Part shown: positions 43,466 to 53,465 of the stretch, in pieces
Layout of the letters: every line of letters starts with the position of its first letter
Numbering within the stretch: the first letter of the stretch is position 1
From: Odobenus rosmarus divergens
Taxonomy: Eukaryota; Chordata; Mammalia; Carnivora; Odobenidae
Direction: 5' to 3'
DNA length: 64,000 nt
NCBI RefSeq assembly: GCF_000321225.1
Contig: NW_004450662.1
Coordinates: 1,254,915-1,318,914, forward strand
Translations under genes and position numbers: made by a program
The notes under the pieces: generated by a model
Database searches by the model: none
What the model was told of the DNA's origin: nothing
The model's input: only the letters and a program-made list of their open reading frames with translations

Positions 43466-44137
43466 AAAATAAAAAACTATTCCCAGAAGACAGTTTGGCA
43501 TTTCTGCCAAAAAGTGAAACATAGAGGTACCATGTGACCCAGCAATTCCACTCCTGAGTATATATACCCAAGAGAAATGAAAATCTTTGTTCACAGGAAA
43601 ACTCTACACAAATGTTCATAGCAGCTTGATTCGTAATAGCCAAAAAGTAGAAACTCAAATGTCTATCTCATGACGAGTAGATAAGCAAGATGTGGTGTAT
43701 GCATATAATGGAATACTATGCAGCCATAAAAAGGAATGGGGTATTGATACATACTACAATATGGATGAGTCTTGAAACCACTATGTTAACTGACAGAAGG
43801 CAGTCACAAAAGGGCCACATAATGTATGATCCCATTTCTACAAAATGTCCAGAATAGTCAAATCCATAAAGACAGAACGTAGATTAGTGGTCGCCCACAG
43901 TGGGAGTAGAAACTGGGAGTGACTGCTAATGGGTACAGGGTTATTTTTAAGGTGAGGAAAATATTCCAGAATTAGCTAATGGTGATGGTTGCAAAATGCC
44001 GTAAATACACTTAAAACCTGATGGTTGCAAAATGTCGTAAATACACTTAAAACCCACGGGTCCATACATTTTACAAGGGTGAATTTTATGTTATATGAAC
44101 TATATCTCATTTTTAAAATGAGCATACTAAAAAAAAG
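43466..44137 (+). mobile_element. Older L1 (L1M-type) 3' end
   Basis: 'gtgacccagcaattccactc', 'aatgttcatagcagcttgat', 'atggaatactatgcagccat', 'gcagtcacaaaagggccaca' and 'ggtgaattttatgttatatg', then an A-run. This is the end of L1 ORF2 plus the 3' UTR of an old mammalian L1 subfamily. It is 5'-truncated and carries a private 36-bp tandem duplication at 43983-44054. Confidence 0.88.
43983..44054. repeat. 36-bp tandem duplication inside the L1
   Basis: Two 36-bp units starting tgatggttgcaaaatg differ at one base (gccgtaa versus gtcgtaa). The L1 consensus has this segment once. Confidence 0.93.
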
Positions 44138-44249
44138 AAGAACTCTCTCCAATAATATACTCCCACCTTCACCAGACAGTAGCAGAGCCAGAAAATAGGG
44201 GAGCATAGTGAGTATAAGATAGAGAAAATTAATCCAAATTAACGTCACA

Positions 44250-44650
44250 TGTATTTATTCATTCAAAGATTGATGGAGCCCTTATTATATGCCTGGCATG
44301 CCTGGGCCCCAGTGACACAGTAGTGAACGCATAGACATACGCTTGCTCTCTTGGACTGACATTCCAGTGTGGGGAGACAGTTCACCAAATACACAACAGT
44401 TGTGTAATTACAATAGCAATGAGAGAGGTGAAGGCAAAGCACAGGTGAAATGAGAATGTATGACAGGGCCCAAGTCAAGGGAGCCTTCCTGGAAGAGGTG
44501 GCTCTGAGTGGGGTAGGCCAGACATGTTAAGGAACTGAAGAGCCATGTGGCCACAGGCACCAGAGAAGGACAGAGGGGCATGGTGAGTTCGACAGGGGCC
44601 TGTAGCCAGGTTAAGAACTCGGATCTTTAGCCGAGGCTGATATCAGGCTG
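44250..44650 (-). repeat. L2 LINE 3' part
   Basis: 'tgtatttattcattcaaaga', 'ttattatatgcctggcatgc', 'gacattccagtgtggggaga' and 'gggagccttcctggaagagg' give the antisense L2 tail, 3' UTR and end of ORF2. Confidence 0.78.
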
Positions 44651-44776
44651 AGGTGCGATCTGTCCGCAGAGCGTCCAGCTGGCTGATCTGTGGAGAATGG
44701 TGGGGGAGAGGCAGCTCTGATGCATGCGCTCATAGTATGGGGAGGCTACCGAGGTCATGTCATCAGAAAAGCAGTC

Positions 44777-44994
44777 CAGGGGGGCGGGGGGCGCCTGGGT
44801 GGCTCAGTCGTTAAGCATCTGCCTTCGGCTCAGGTCATGATCCCAGGGTCCTGGGATCGAGTACCGCATCGGGCTCCCTGCTCCATGGGAAGCCTGCTTC
44901 TCCCTCTCCCACTCCCCTTGCTTGTGTTCCCTCTCTCACTGTGTCTCTCTCTGTCAAATAAATAAATAAAAATCTTTAAAAAAAAAAAAAAGAA
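44777..44994 (+). mobile_element. SINEC (tRNA-Lys-derived carnivore SINE)
   Basis: ggcgcctgggtggctcagtc head preceded by a G-rich leader, 'ctgccttcggctcaggtcat', 'cctgggatcgagtaccgcat' and an (AATAAATAAATAAA) tail. Perfect 12-bp target duplication agaaaagcagtc (44765-44776 and 44995-45006). Close to the presumed young subfamily consensus. Confidence 0.97.
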
Positions 44995-45006
44995 AGAAAA
45001 GCAGTC

Positions 45007-45451
45007 TGGGGACAAAGTGTACCCAACATGCCCAGCCCGGAGAGCAACCAAATGTGGGATAGTTAGGGCAAGGACACAGGAAGGCAAATCTGTGCTAATT
45101 CTAGGACAACATCTGGACTCGGGCACATCATTCTGTCTGCCCCAGCTTCAAGAGAGATAGGGGAGCCAGAACATGGGCAAGTGAGAATAAAGACAGCGAG
45201 GCAAAGCACAGAAAGACGGTCTGCGGTCCTCAGAATCGGGTTTGAAGACGCATGGCTGAAAGGGAGAGCGGCTTCAGTGTATGTGCCCAGCAGGGATATG
45301 CACAGAGCGAACACAGTGCAATGAATCCAATAGAGAACCACGCTTGAAGTTCGCAAGAAGCCTAAACCTACAAAGGCCGTTATCCCTCAAAGGTGTTAGA
45401 AGCTGACCATGTCAACAAGTTATGAAAGGAAAATAATGGAGGTTTCCATGA
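45007..45451. other. Unannotated non-coding stretch
   Basis: Nothing recognised. Confidence 0.4.
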
Positions 45452-45655
45452 TGTTGATAACAACAGCCGGTGTTGATTGAGCATTGTGAGCCAAGAACTG
45501 GGCTAAGTATGTGATGTGTGCTACCTCATTTAATTTTCCCCTGACTCTTTGACGGAGGCCCTATTGTTATTGTCACCTCTCAGACCAGGCCATTTGAGCT
45601 TCAGTTGAGGCACTTTCCCGAGTTCACATGGCTAGGAAGAAGTGGAGCCAGACCT
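45452..45655 (-). repeat. MIR SINE
   Basis: 'gttgataacaacagccggtg', 'ttgattgagcattgtgagcc', 'ctacctcatttaattttccc', 'gcactttcccgagttcacat'. Landmarks of antisense MIR in order. Confidence 0.75.
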
Positions 45656-46442
45656 TCCCTTGGACAGTCCCTACCCCCTTCCCCGCCCCTCTGGCACCTG
45701 CACTCAGTCCTCAGGCAGCCACCCCCTCCTTCGAGTACCCCTGTCACAGGTTGTCCAAGCCTCTCAGACGTGTGTCGGTTCCTCCTGAATCTTGAAGCTC
45801 TGTGGCCCAAAGTGCCAGCCTTCAAATCCCTGCCCGAGTCAGGCTGCGAAGTCCAAGAGCACCTTGGGCTCTGCGAGGAGCTGATATTCTCTGCTCTCTG
45901 AGGATGAAGCTCCTGCCCACACCTACAAGAGCCAGGGAGCCAGCCCACTGAGGCAGCTTCGGATGGCCATGAAGGAAACAGCTCCAAGAGAGATGGAGAG
46001 CCCTCCGGGTGACCGCAGGGACAGATGCTCCCTCTTCCCCTTTGCCCCGTCTGTAGTCCGGTCGCCTCCAGACTCTGATTGGCTCCTTCATCCCCCGTTG
46101 GATGATAGCACCACCTTATATTTGTCGGGTGCTTTACAGCCCACGGGGCATCGCAAATATCCTCTCCTAGTGAATAGATGGTGGACAGGGAAGGGAAGGA
46201 AAAAAGACCCTCCAGGTCTTCCAGCTGGACTAGAAATTAAATCTGCATGAGACAGATGAGCAGGAGGGGAAAAAACCCAAAGTTGTATTATGTGCACATG
46301 GAGGCCAATTATGAAATCAAGAGAAAGAAATGACCAAGACAGGCAATTTTTGTACATTTTAGACAGAGAGGCAATAAATTTGTGAGGAATTTATAGGATA
46401 AGGAAAACAGGTGTTTGGGCTGAGGTAGTAGGTTAGTAAAGG
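45656..46442. other. Unannotated GC-richer stretch
   Basis: Frames on both strands at 45601-46357 overlap one another and have no domains. I see no gene. Confidence 0.4.
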
Positions 46443-46454
46443 ATAACAAGGTTG

Positions 46455-46638
46455 GGGAGGCTGGATGGCTCAGTTGGTTAAGCCTCTGACTCTTGATTTC
46501 GGTTCAGGTCATGATCTCAGGGTTGGTCCTGGGATGGAGCCTGGCATCAGGCTCCACGCTCAGCAGGGGGCCTGCTTCTCCCCCTCTGCCCTTCCCGCCA
46601 ATCTAAAATAAATAAATAAATCTTTTTTTTTTTTTAAG
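46455..46638 (+). mobile_element. SINEC, older subtype
   Basis: 'ggaggctggatggctcagtt' head, 'ctctgactcttgatttcggt', 'tctaaaataaataaataaat' tail with a T-run. Target duplication taacaaggttg (46444-46454 and 46639-46649). Shares the 'gactcttgatttcgg' diagnostic with the element at 24975. Confidence 0.94.
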
Positions 46639-46649
46639 TAACAAGGTTG

Positions 46650-47057
46650 ATTTCTGCAGTTTTTTTTACTTCAAAGTCATCTCGTGATAAGGATGTCTTT
46701 TTACTTCTTAGTATAGGGAGGATATTTTCACATGGAAGATTTGTTTCCTGCTTTCCAGGGACCCGAGGAGGGTCTGAGTGTCCTTGCACCAGCGTTCTCT
46801 TAAGTAACTTTTATTTTAAATAATCAATACAGCATTGAACATTTTGGGAGCCTGCCCTTGACCCCTACGTCAGTACCTCATCTCACCAGCTTACTCTGTT
46901 ATCCAAGGCATGTCCCTTTTGTCCTCGAGCCCAAAGGTTCATTTGTTAGCATGAAGCGTCGCTTAGGAAGCTGCTTAACAAGATCCTCTTACAGATGGGA
47001 CATGGAAATACCCCTCACCCTCTTGCCAGCATTTGAATGCTCTTCTGCAGTGGGATG
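46650..47057. other. Unannotated non-coding stretch
   Basis: Nothing recognised. Confidence 0.4.
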
Positions 47058-47315
47058 CAGTGTTGTATAAATGTTTAAGAGCCCAGGTTGCAGAGTGCAG
47101 CCTAGCTTTGCAGCTGAATACATGCATGACCTTGGGCCAGGTTACTTCCCTCCAGAGCGCATCAGCTTCTTCATCTATAAAACAGAAATGATAATAGCAT
47201 CTGCCACCAACACTGGATTCTGAGGATTCGCCAAAACTACCCACATAAAAATCTTATCTCTATGCCTGTCACGTAGTAATATTTAGTTACTATTAGCTGC
47301 CATTATTAGTAATGA
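47058..47315 (+). repeat. MIR SINE, near full length
   Basis: 'cagtgttgtataaatgttta' head, 'catgaccttgggccaggtta', 'cttcatctataaaacagaaa' and 'tctatgcctgtcacgtagta', ending in 'agttactattagctgcc'. Confidence 0.85.
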
Positions 47316-47348
47316 TTAACAGAAAATGGTCACAATAAGGAGTTGGAA

Positions 47349-47520
47349 CAGTGGTTCTCAACCTTGGCTACATATTAGAATCACCTGCAGAACTTCTAAA
47401 ATTCTTATTGGGAGTTAACCCCACGCCAGTTAAATCAGATCTCGGTGAGAGAAGCAGTTGTCAGTATTTGTCAAAGCTCTCAGATAATTCCAATAGGCAG
47501 CCAAAGTTGAGAACCACCAG
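47349..47520. mobile_element. MER5-group hAT MITE, well preserved
   Basis: Termini cagtggttctcaaccttggc and ccaaagttgagaaccacc are matching inverted repeats. The interior 'attagaatcacctgcagaac' and 'agttaaatcagatctcggtg' fit the family. Length (about 170 bp) is normal for this MITE. Confidence 0.85.
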
Positions 47521-47573
47521 AACAGGCTAACCCAGATTCCAGTTCCTTCCCAGCTCCACCCAGCTGAATTTAA

Positions 47574-47600
47574 CACCTCGAGGTGAGCCTACCTCGAGGT
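47574..47600. repeat. Paired CTCGAG palindromes
   Basis: cacctcgaggtg (47574-47585, a 12-bp palindrome) and acctcgaggt (47591-47600, a 10-bp palindrome) sit 5 bases apart. Confidence 0.8.
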
Positions 47601-48884
47601 TCCCCCAGCTGAGCTAGACGTGAGGCTGCCTCCTCAATTTCAGGCACATTCAGACAAATCCACCCACCCCTCTCTCCAAGCATCTGCCTTTCAGGGAGCC
47701 ACTCTTGGCCTCAAGGTCACTTCAGGTAGGGTGAGAAGGAAACCCTCCTCACACATCTCCCAAGGCAAGGTAGGGGCTGGTCAGCTAGCCCTGCCGTTAT
47801 ACTCAGGATAGACAAAAGGAAATCATAAGTAATCGATGCTATGCAAATATGCAACGAACCCAGCCCCCAGCCCCCAGCCCCAGGGGAAGACACCCATTAG
47901 TCCCCCCTGGCAAGAGGCTAAAGTGAGACATAAAGGAAGCCGCCCCCTTCCTCCCAGCCCCCCCTCCTGGGGTCCCAGCCTCAGCATGAGTGACCGGCAC
48001 CAAGGTGGGTGGAGGGTCCTCAATTTAGCACAATTAAGTGTGGAGTTAGAGTTGGCAGTAACTTTAGCCCTGTGTCCATGGGAGATTTTTCCAGTTCTCC
48101 TATAATACTAATTGCATTTTCATCCCAAAACTGACCCGCTGGACTGTTTCTGCTGGGTACCCCAACAGTGATCATTTGTTTACCCGGGGCTCAGAGCATC
48201 CTTAGCCTGGCTCAGAAGCTGCTAGGCCTGCGCCCTCTCCTGCCCCAGGCTTTGGTCTCTCCACTGTGCCTCCCCACTGCCCGATCCCTGCACAGGAAGC
48301 ACACTCCATGCACCATTGCAGTTAGGCCCCAGGAAACTGCAAATCACACGCGCTGGTTACCAGCTTGCGAGTGCGCCCAGCGTCTCCCCTTCCGGTTGAG
48401 TTCCCTCTACCACGCAGGACCAGCAACCCCTTAGGCAGGGAGGGGTAAGTAGGAGCCAAGAGGCTGTGTGGATGGATTGTTCAAGGTGATTACTAGCTCA
48501 GAAAAAAGTAGCTGTGATTAAGAAGGCCATTTTGGGGACGGGAGAGGTGTGTTCCTAGAACACCTGCCGGGGAATGCACTCTAGTATAAAGTCACACTTG
48601 AACCGCCCACAGAGGGAGGGAGGGCACCGGGGGCTAAATACAGTCGAAAAGCAAGGTTAGTGAATTTGATGAGGTGATCTTAGGCCGCTTAATTCAGCTG
48701 GATAGCCCGGGGCTAGAGGAGGAGCCCCGCACAGGAAGTCAGAAGTTAAGGCTATGCTAATTAGAGTTCACGGATGCCTTTGTTATTCAGCCTGCCCGTG
48801 GAGGGGAGGCTCCCCGTGGGGGCTCCGGAGACACGCCCGCCCCATTCAGTTGCTTCCAACCTTTCTCTCCCACCTGCCCAGATA
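47601..48884. other. Unannotated stretch with a candidate regulatory patch
   Basis: A short 'cagcccc' minisatellite lies at 47861-47881. The part at 48660-48790 ('ggccgcttaattcagctgg', 'atgctaattagagttcacgg', 'gcctttgttattcagcctg', the last SOX-like) may be regulatory. No gene supported. Confidence 0.35.
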
Positions 48885-48921
48885 GCGCCGCCCATCCCCA
48901 TCCCCACCCCCACCCCCACCC
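48885..48921 (-). repeat. C-rich tract, quadruplex motif on the minus strand
   Basis: 'ccccatccccacccccaccc' and its continuation give at least five C-runs of four or more, so the minus strand has a strong G-quadruplex pattern. Confidence 0.75.
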
Positions 48922-50537
48922 GTGTTCCTGGAAGTGGCACCCAGCTCAGACTCCACAGGGCCTGCCCCACCCCATGGGGTGTTCTGAACGGTGCGGGTGG
49001 AGCAGAGCCACCCGGCCTTCTCTCCCGGTTGGTTAAGACTCTGGCCTACAGGCAAAGGGTGGGGCGGGGCAAGAAAGGCTCAGGTGAGATCTCAAGTGGC
49101 TTCTCCTGGCCCTAGTTGCTGAGCTGGGGCCGGGTTCCTTTCCCAGGCAGTGGGTTTTGTCCCGCAGTGAGTGATGATCTTGACAGTCCTGTCTTAGGGA
49201 CCCTATTGGTTGCAAGCTCTCAAGGGCAACACCCCTCGCCCTTCACCTGTGCACCCAGCAGGGCTAGGACTCAAAGAAGAGGTCCTGAAAGGAAAGGAGG
49301 GATGACCCATCCAGATGGATTCGGCCCTTAGTTATGCAAGTAATGGAAGACTCAGTTTCTCCATCTGGAAAACAGCTAATTGCAGAAGCCCCTCAGGGAG
49401 GAACATGAATTCAAACTCTTGCAGGAGTGAAGCCTTGTTTTGTCCTTGCTGCTCGAGTGTTACTCCTCTAACGACAGAGGAAGCCACTTAATGCCTACAT
49501 GATAATAAGAGTGAGCAATTAATAATGACAATAATAGTTATTTGAACACAGACGGCTGTTTATCTGCAGGCACGCGAGCTGGAGCCCAGTTCCTGCTCCC
49601 GGGGAATAGCCCCACCTGTGGAGAGGCTGCTCCCTCCAGTGGAAGGCGATGATATGGTCAGCAAACTCCTGCCTCCTCGCCTCCCCTTCCTGATCTGGCC
49701 TTGGGCCCCAGCCGACAGTGTTTAAGATCACATCAGAAAACAGAGCAGACCTCACAAACTCACTGGGTGTGACACCAAAATGTGATAAAGCAGGTTGACC
49801 CCGTGCCACCTCAGCTTTGGTTTCCTTTCCTGTAAAAGGAGGAGATGGGCCAGTCTCAGCCTGAACCCCTGCCTGGCCCCACACCCAGTCCGATGGTCTC
49901 CTGGGAGCTCTACCCCTAAGCCCCGGACAAGCCCCGTGGCTGGCTCACGGCTGCCCCGGAGAGCCCCTTGGAAGCATGCCGTGGGTCATTACAGAGCCCT
50001 GGAATGACAAGCTGTGTGGCACACAGTTCTCCAACTGCTTCCTTTGGCTCGAAATTACCTGCCCGCTGTGTGGGTCTGAGCTCCCTCCTCCCACCACACT
50101 CAGGGTCTCCCCCCAACACGCATGCACCAAATCCCGCCCTTCTTTGCAAAGTCTAAGCATTTAGAGGGAGAGAAAAAACAGTGCAGAGGAAAGCAAGCCT
50201 GTTGATGCATGGCAGTTCAAGGAAGCTCTAAGGCCTCTGCAAAGCTAGAGGAGAATGTCCCCAGAATGTTAAACATGCCCCCTGGGTTCCCTCCCCTCCA
50301 TGCCAACCTTGAACCAAGTCATTGGGCTTAGGAACTTAGTGTGGAGTTCTCTGGGCCCTGCTCTGCTGCAGCCTCACCTTGCCCCCTACATTGCAATGTC
50401 AGGGTCTCCGGTTTGATCAGCTCTGTTATGTGTAAGACCACCTGGGATGTGGCCCGGTGACTACCATAAGGAGGTGAAGTGGGGAAGGTGGTGCTCAGGG
50501 AGCCTGGACTCTCCTTCCCGTGGCCCTGTGAAATCAG
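48922..50537. other. Unannotated GC-rich stretch
   Basis: Weak MIR-like fragments near 49335-49395 ('gactcagtttctccatctgg'), 49505-49545 and 49790-49865. No gene supported, although many frames stay open because of the composition. Confidence 0.4.
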
Positions 50538-51014
50538 CAATGATAATAAGAATCATTCCTAAACTGTCAAGGCATCTGGGTGGCTCAGTTGGTTAGGCGT
50601 GATTTCAGCTCAGGCCATGATCTCAGGGTCGTGGGATCGAGCCCCACATGTGCTCTGAGCTGGGCATGGAGCCTGCTTGAGATGCTTTCTCTCCCTCTTC
50701 CTCTGCCCCTCCCCAACTTGCTCGAGAGCTCTCTCTCCCTCTCTCTCTCTCTCTCAAATAAATAATCTTTCAAAAAAAAAAATTCCTAAAGTTTCATTAG
50801 GATGCCCCAGGCCTGTTCTAGAGGATTTACACATCTAACTTACTCAATACCCACAATAACCCTAGGAGATGGGTACTACTTCTTCCCTGTATTTTACAGA
50901 CTAGGAGAAACAGGAACACTGAAGGGGGAAATAACTTGTCTTAATAGCACAGAGCCAGTAAGCGATAGAGCTGAAATCTGAACCACAGGGAGTTTGGCTC
51001 CAGAGCCCACACTC
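50538..51014 (-). repeat. MIR SINE split by a SINEC
   Basis: 'agcaatgataataagaatca' precedes the SINEC, and 'ctgttctagaggatttacac', 'cacaataaccctaggagatg', 'cagtaagcgatagagctgaa' follow. The two parts together give antisense MIR from tail to head. Confidence 0.78.
50570..50781 (+). mobile_element. SINEC, older subtype with internal deletion
   Basis: 'ggcatctgggtggctcagtt' head. 'ggttaggcgtgatttcagct' lacks the 'catctgactctt'-like segment its siblings have. A (CT)n expansion precedes the tail. Imperfect target duplication attcctaaactgtca (50555-50569) versus attcctaaagtttca (50782-50796), so it is old. Confidence 0.92.
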
Positions 51015-51064
51015 CAGAGCTGTTTCTTCTTAAAAACAGTATTTTAAAATTCATATTGCTGTCT

Positions 51065-51285
51065 CTGACCTGAGTGCTTCAGATGCTAGGCACTGTGCTG
51101 AGAACTCTGCCTGCACCAAGCCAGGGAATGCTCCCAGCGGTCCAGCGGGACAGATGCTGTCCTCCTTGCCTCTATCCCACAGCTGAAGCAGTGCAGGCTC
51201 AGAGAGGTTGAGCAACTAGCCCAAAGTCACAGAGATGGTGAGCAGCCGACTGGGATGCCTTCCCAAGTAGGCCTGAGTCCAGAGC
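51065..51285 (-). repeat. MIR SINE
   Basis: 'gctaggcactgtgctgagaa', 'caggctcagagaggttgagc', 'aactagcccaaagtcacaga' and 'gcctgagtccagagcctgag' give antisense MIR. Its head end lies at the start of the tandem duplication, so the last 29 bases occur twice. Confidence 0.8.
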
Positions 51286-51475
51286 CTGAGGCCGCTTGGT
51301 GACTTTAGCCCCCAGTGCTCCCAGATGCTCCCCTCCAAAGGGCACAGTCGGAGCACCTGCTTTCCCTGAGCCAAAGAATGGATGCAGGCTTCTCTGGCAG
51401 GCTCCCTTCCTTCTGTGTGCCTCTGATTTGACCCTGGAAGAAAGGTGCAGTGGGAGGAAATGCTCGGCTTAACTC
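51257..51475. repeat. 219-bp tandem duplication, copy 1
   Basis: Starts gccttcccaagtaggcctga and ends tcggcttaactc. By eye it is identical, base for base, to 51478-51696. It begins in the head end of a MIR and extends into unique sequence. Confidence 0.96.
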
Positions 51476-51477
51476 AG

Positions 51478-51696
51478 GCCTTCCCAAGTAGGCCTGAGTC
51501 CAGAGCCTGAGGCCGCTTGGTGACTTTAGCCCCCAGTGCTCCCAGATGCTCCCCTCCAAAGGGCACAGTCGGAGCACCTGCTTTCCCTGAGCCAAAGAAT
51601 GGATGCAGGCTTCTCTGGCAGGCTCCCTTCCTTCTGTGTGCCTCTGATTTGACCCTGGAAGAAAGGTGCAGTGGGAGGAAATGCTCGGCTTAACTC
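51478..51696. repeat. 219-bp tandem duplication, copy 2
   Basis: An exact repeat of 51257-51475 with a period of 221 bp. The junction holds two extra bases (ag) and little homology between the outer edges, which fits end-joining. It doubles a stretch of a minus-strand frame (51305-51700), so that frame encodes an internal repeat by accident. Confidence 0.96.
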
Positions 51697-52555
51697 CCAA
51701 GGAGGACTCTGTCTTCCTGCTGGCCCAGACCTTAGCTCTCCACTAATGCACCCCATGTTTGCCGCCCCCTCCCCATTCCTTCCCCCAACTCCCAACATGC
51801 CCGCTTAACTGGGCAGGGATGCCCAACTCCAGGCCCAGCGAGACGGATATGTATGGCCAAGAACAGTGATGTATCTATTAAGTAAAAGCGACAACTTTCA
51901 TTAACCCAAATAGACATTATTAAAACACACTGGTTGTCTCTGGGAAATGAAGTGCCCTGCGCAGGCTGGAGCCGAGCCCCTGCTTGTAGGCTGCAAGCTG
52001 CAGAATGTGGGCTGGGCCTCCCTCTGGCACCCTGCATTTCATCCATCATTTCCCATGAAGCAAGCCCCATCCTAAGCCCCCCACATTACTTCCCTGACAG
52101 CACTCGACACAGGACTTCTCCCTCTGGCATCTCTCTGAATCAGGAATCCCAGGCCCAGGTGGCCCGAGGCCTGGAGCCCAGGGGCGCTCCATGACTTGCC
52201 CTGCCTGCACCTGGAGCCAGAGATGCCTGCTGGGGCGCTGACTGAGGCCATTCAATGCAGCACTCTAAACCTGAACAGAATCCCGGCCGTGGCTGAGGGG
52301 GCACCACTGGAGACGTGGCTTGGTGGGGTCCCAGCTTTCGGGGCCACTGGAGTCAGCGACTAGGTAGAGTTATATCCACGGGGACCCCGGTCAGGGCAGC
52401 TGGGAGCCCTGAGATGCAGGAGAGGCCAGAGGATGGGAAGGATGGAGTAGAAAGGGTAGAACCGGGAAGGGTGGGAGACAGGGCTCATGGGGCAGGACCA
52501 CCCTCCCTGTTGTCTGTGACCACCGGCCTTTGCTGAGGTTGGAGAAGCGGCAAGA
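51697..52555. other. Unannotated GC-rich stretch
   Basis: No gene or recognised repeat. Confidence 0.4.
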
Positions 52556-52738
52556 GTAATCACATCTACCACTTTGCCATTTACAAAGCACTTTTACATA
52601 GAACCATCTCGTTCGCTCCTCCTAAGTCCTGCTGCGAGGGAGCTAGCTAGCATCAGCCTGCTTTCCCTTTTGTACGGATGATGAGAGGAGGCTCAGAGAG
52701 GTCGAGTCACACAGGGAGGTTGGTAAGTGGCAGCTCCC
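52556..52738 (-). repeat. MIR SINE
   Basis: 'gccatttacaaagcactttt', 'gaggaggctcagagaggtcg' and 'aggttggtaagtggcagctc' give antisense MIR. Confidence 0.75.
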
Positions 52739-53084
52739 GGCTAAGTGCCTGGGCCTCCGACCCTGCGTCTGGTGTTGTTTCCAGACTTCACTTCACCTCG
52801 CAGTTCTTTTATTAAGTTCCAAACATTGATGCCTGGCGAAGTTGAGACGCTCTTGTTTGGAGGCCCCCCCCTATTCTGTGCAACCTCACACACACGCCCA
52901 GGTGCACAACCGCCCCCCGGCCCCTTATGACCGCGGCTCAGACACCTGTGGCTGCAGACGTAGCACAGACGGCTGCAGGTGTCCGAGCTGGTCAGCGAGG
53001 ACGGTGCTACCACTCACTGATTGCAGGACGCCACCTCCTGATCTGTACGGTGAATTCTCTGCGGCCCTGTGGGGGAGACTAGGC
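52739..53084. other. Unannotated stretch
   Basis: Nothing recognised apart from a C8 run at 52864-52871. Confidence 0.4.
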
Positions 53085-53135
53085 AAATCCTCTGGTGCAG
53101 GCCTGGCACATAGTAGGTGTTCAGCTGAAAGGGCT
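53085..53135 (+). repeat. MIR/L2 3' end fragment
   Basis: 'gcctggcacatagtaggtgt' and 'tcagctgaaa' match the shared 3' terminus. Confidence 0.6.
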
Positions 53136-53359
53136 CATAATGTTCTTCTTGAAGAACAGCAAAACCACTAGCCCAGACTGCAGCATGGCCAATATTTATT
53201 GACTGCTCTCGTTTTGTCCCGGGTGAGGATCAGCGTGTCTCATGCTTTCACAGATGGCCTCCATACCCGCTCCCCTGTGTGCACTCACCCTTGTCACCTC
53301 TGTGTCCTCGTTTTGGCTTCAGAAATACAGTTGTTCTAATCCTGGACACCCAGAAGAGA

Positions 53360-53465
53360 CAGAGCAAGGACAGGGGCTGTAGCTCAGTCACCTCTTATTT
53401 CCACGGCCTGGCATCTTGCCTGATGTGATAGATTATCAATGAATGTTAATAGATGGATGGAAGTG
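53360..53465 (+). repeat. L2 3' end
   Basis: 'gagcaaggacaggggctgta', 'cacggcctggcatcttgcct' and 'atcaatgaatgttaatagat' match sense L2 3' UTR and tail. Confidence 0.6.

Noticed and set aside
51305..51700. 131-codon frame with an internal peptide repeat
   Set aside because: The peptide repeat is simply the exact DNA tandem duplication. There is no sign of a repeat protein.
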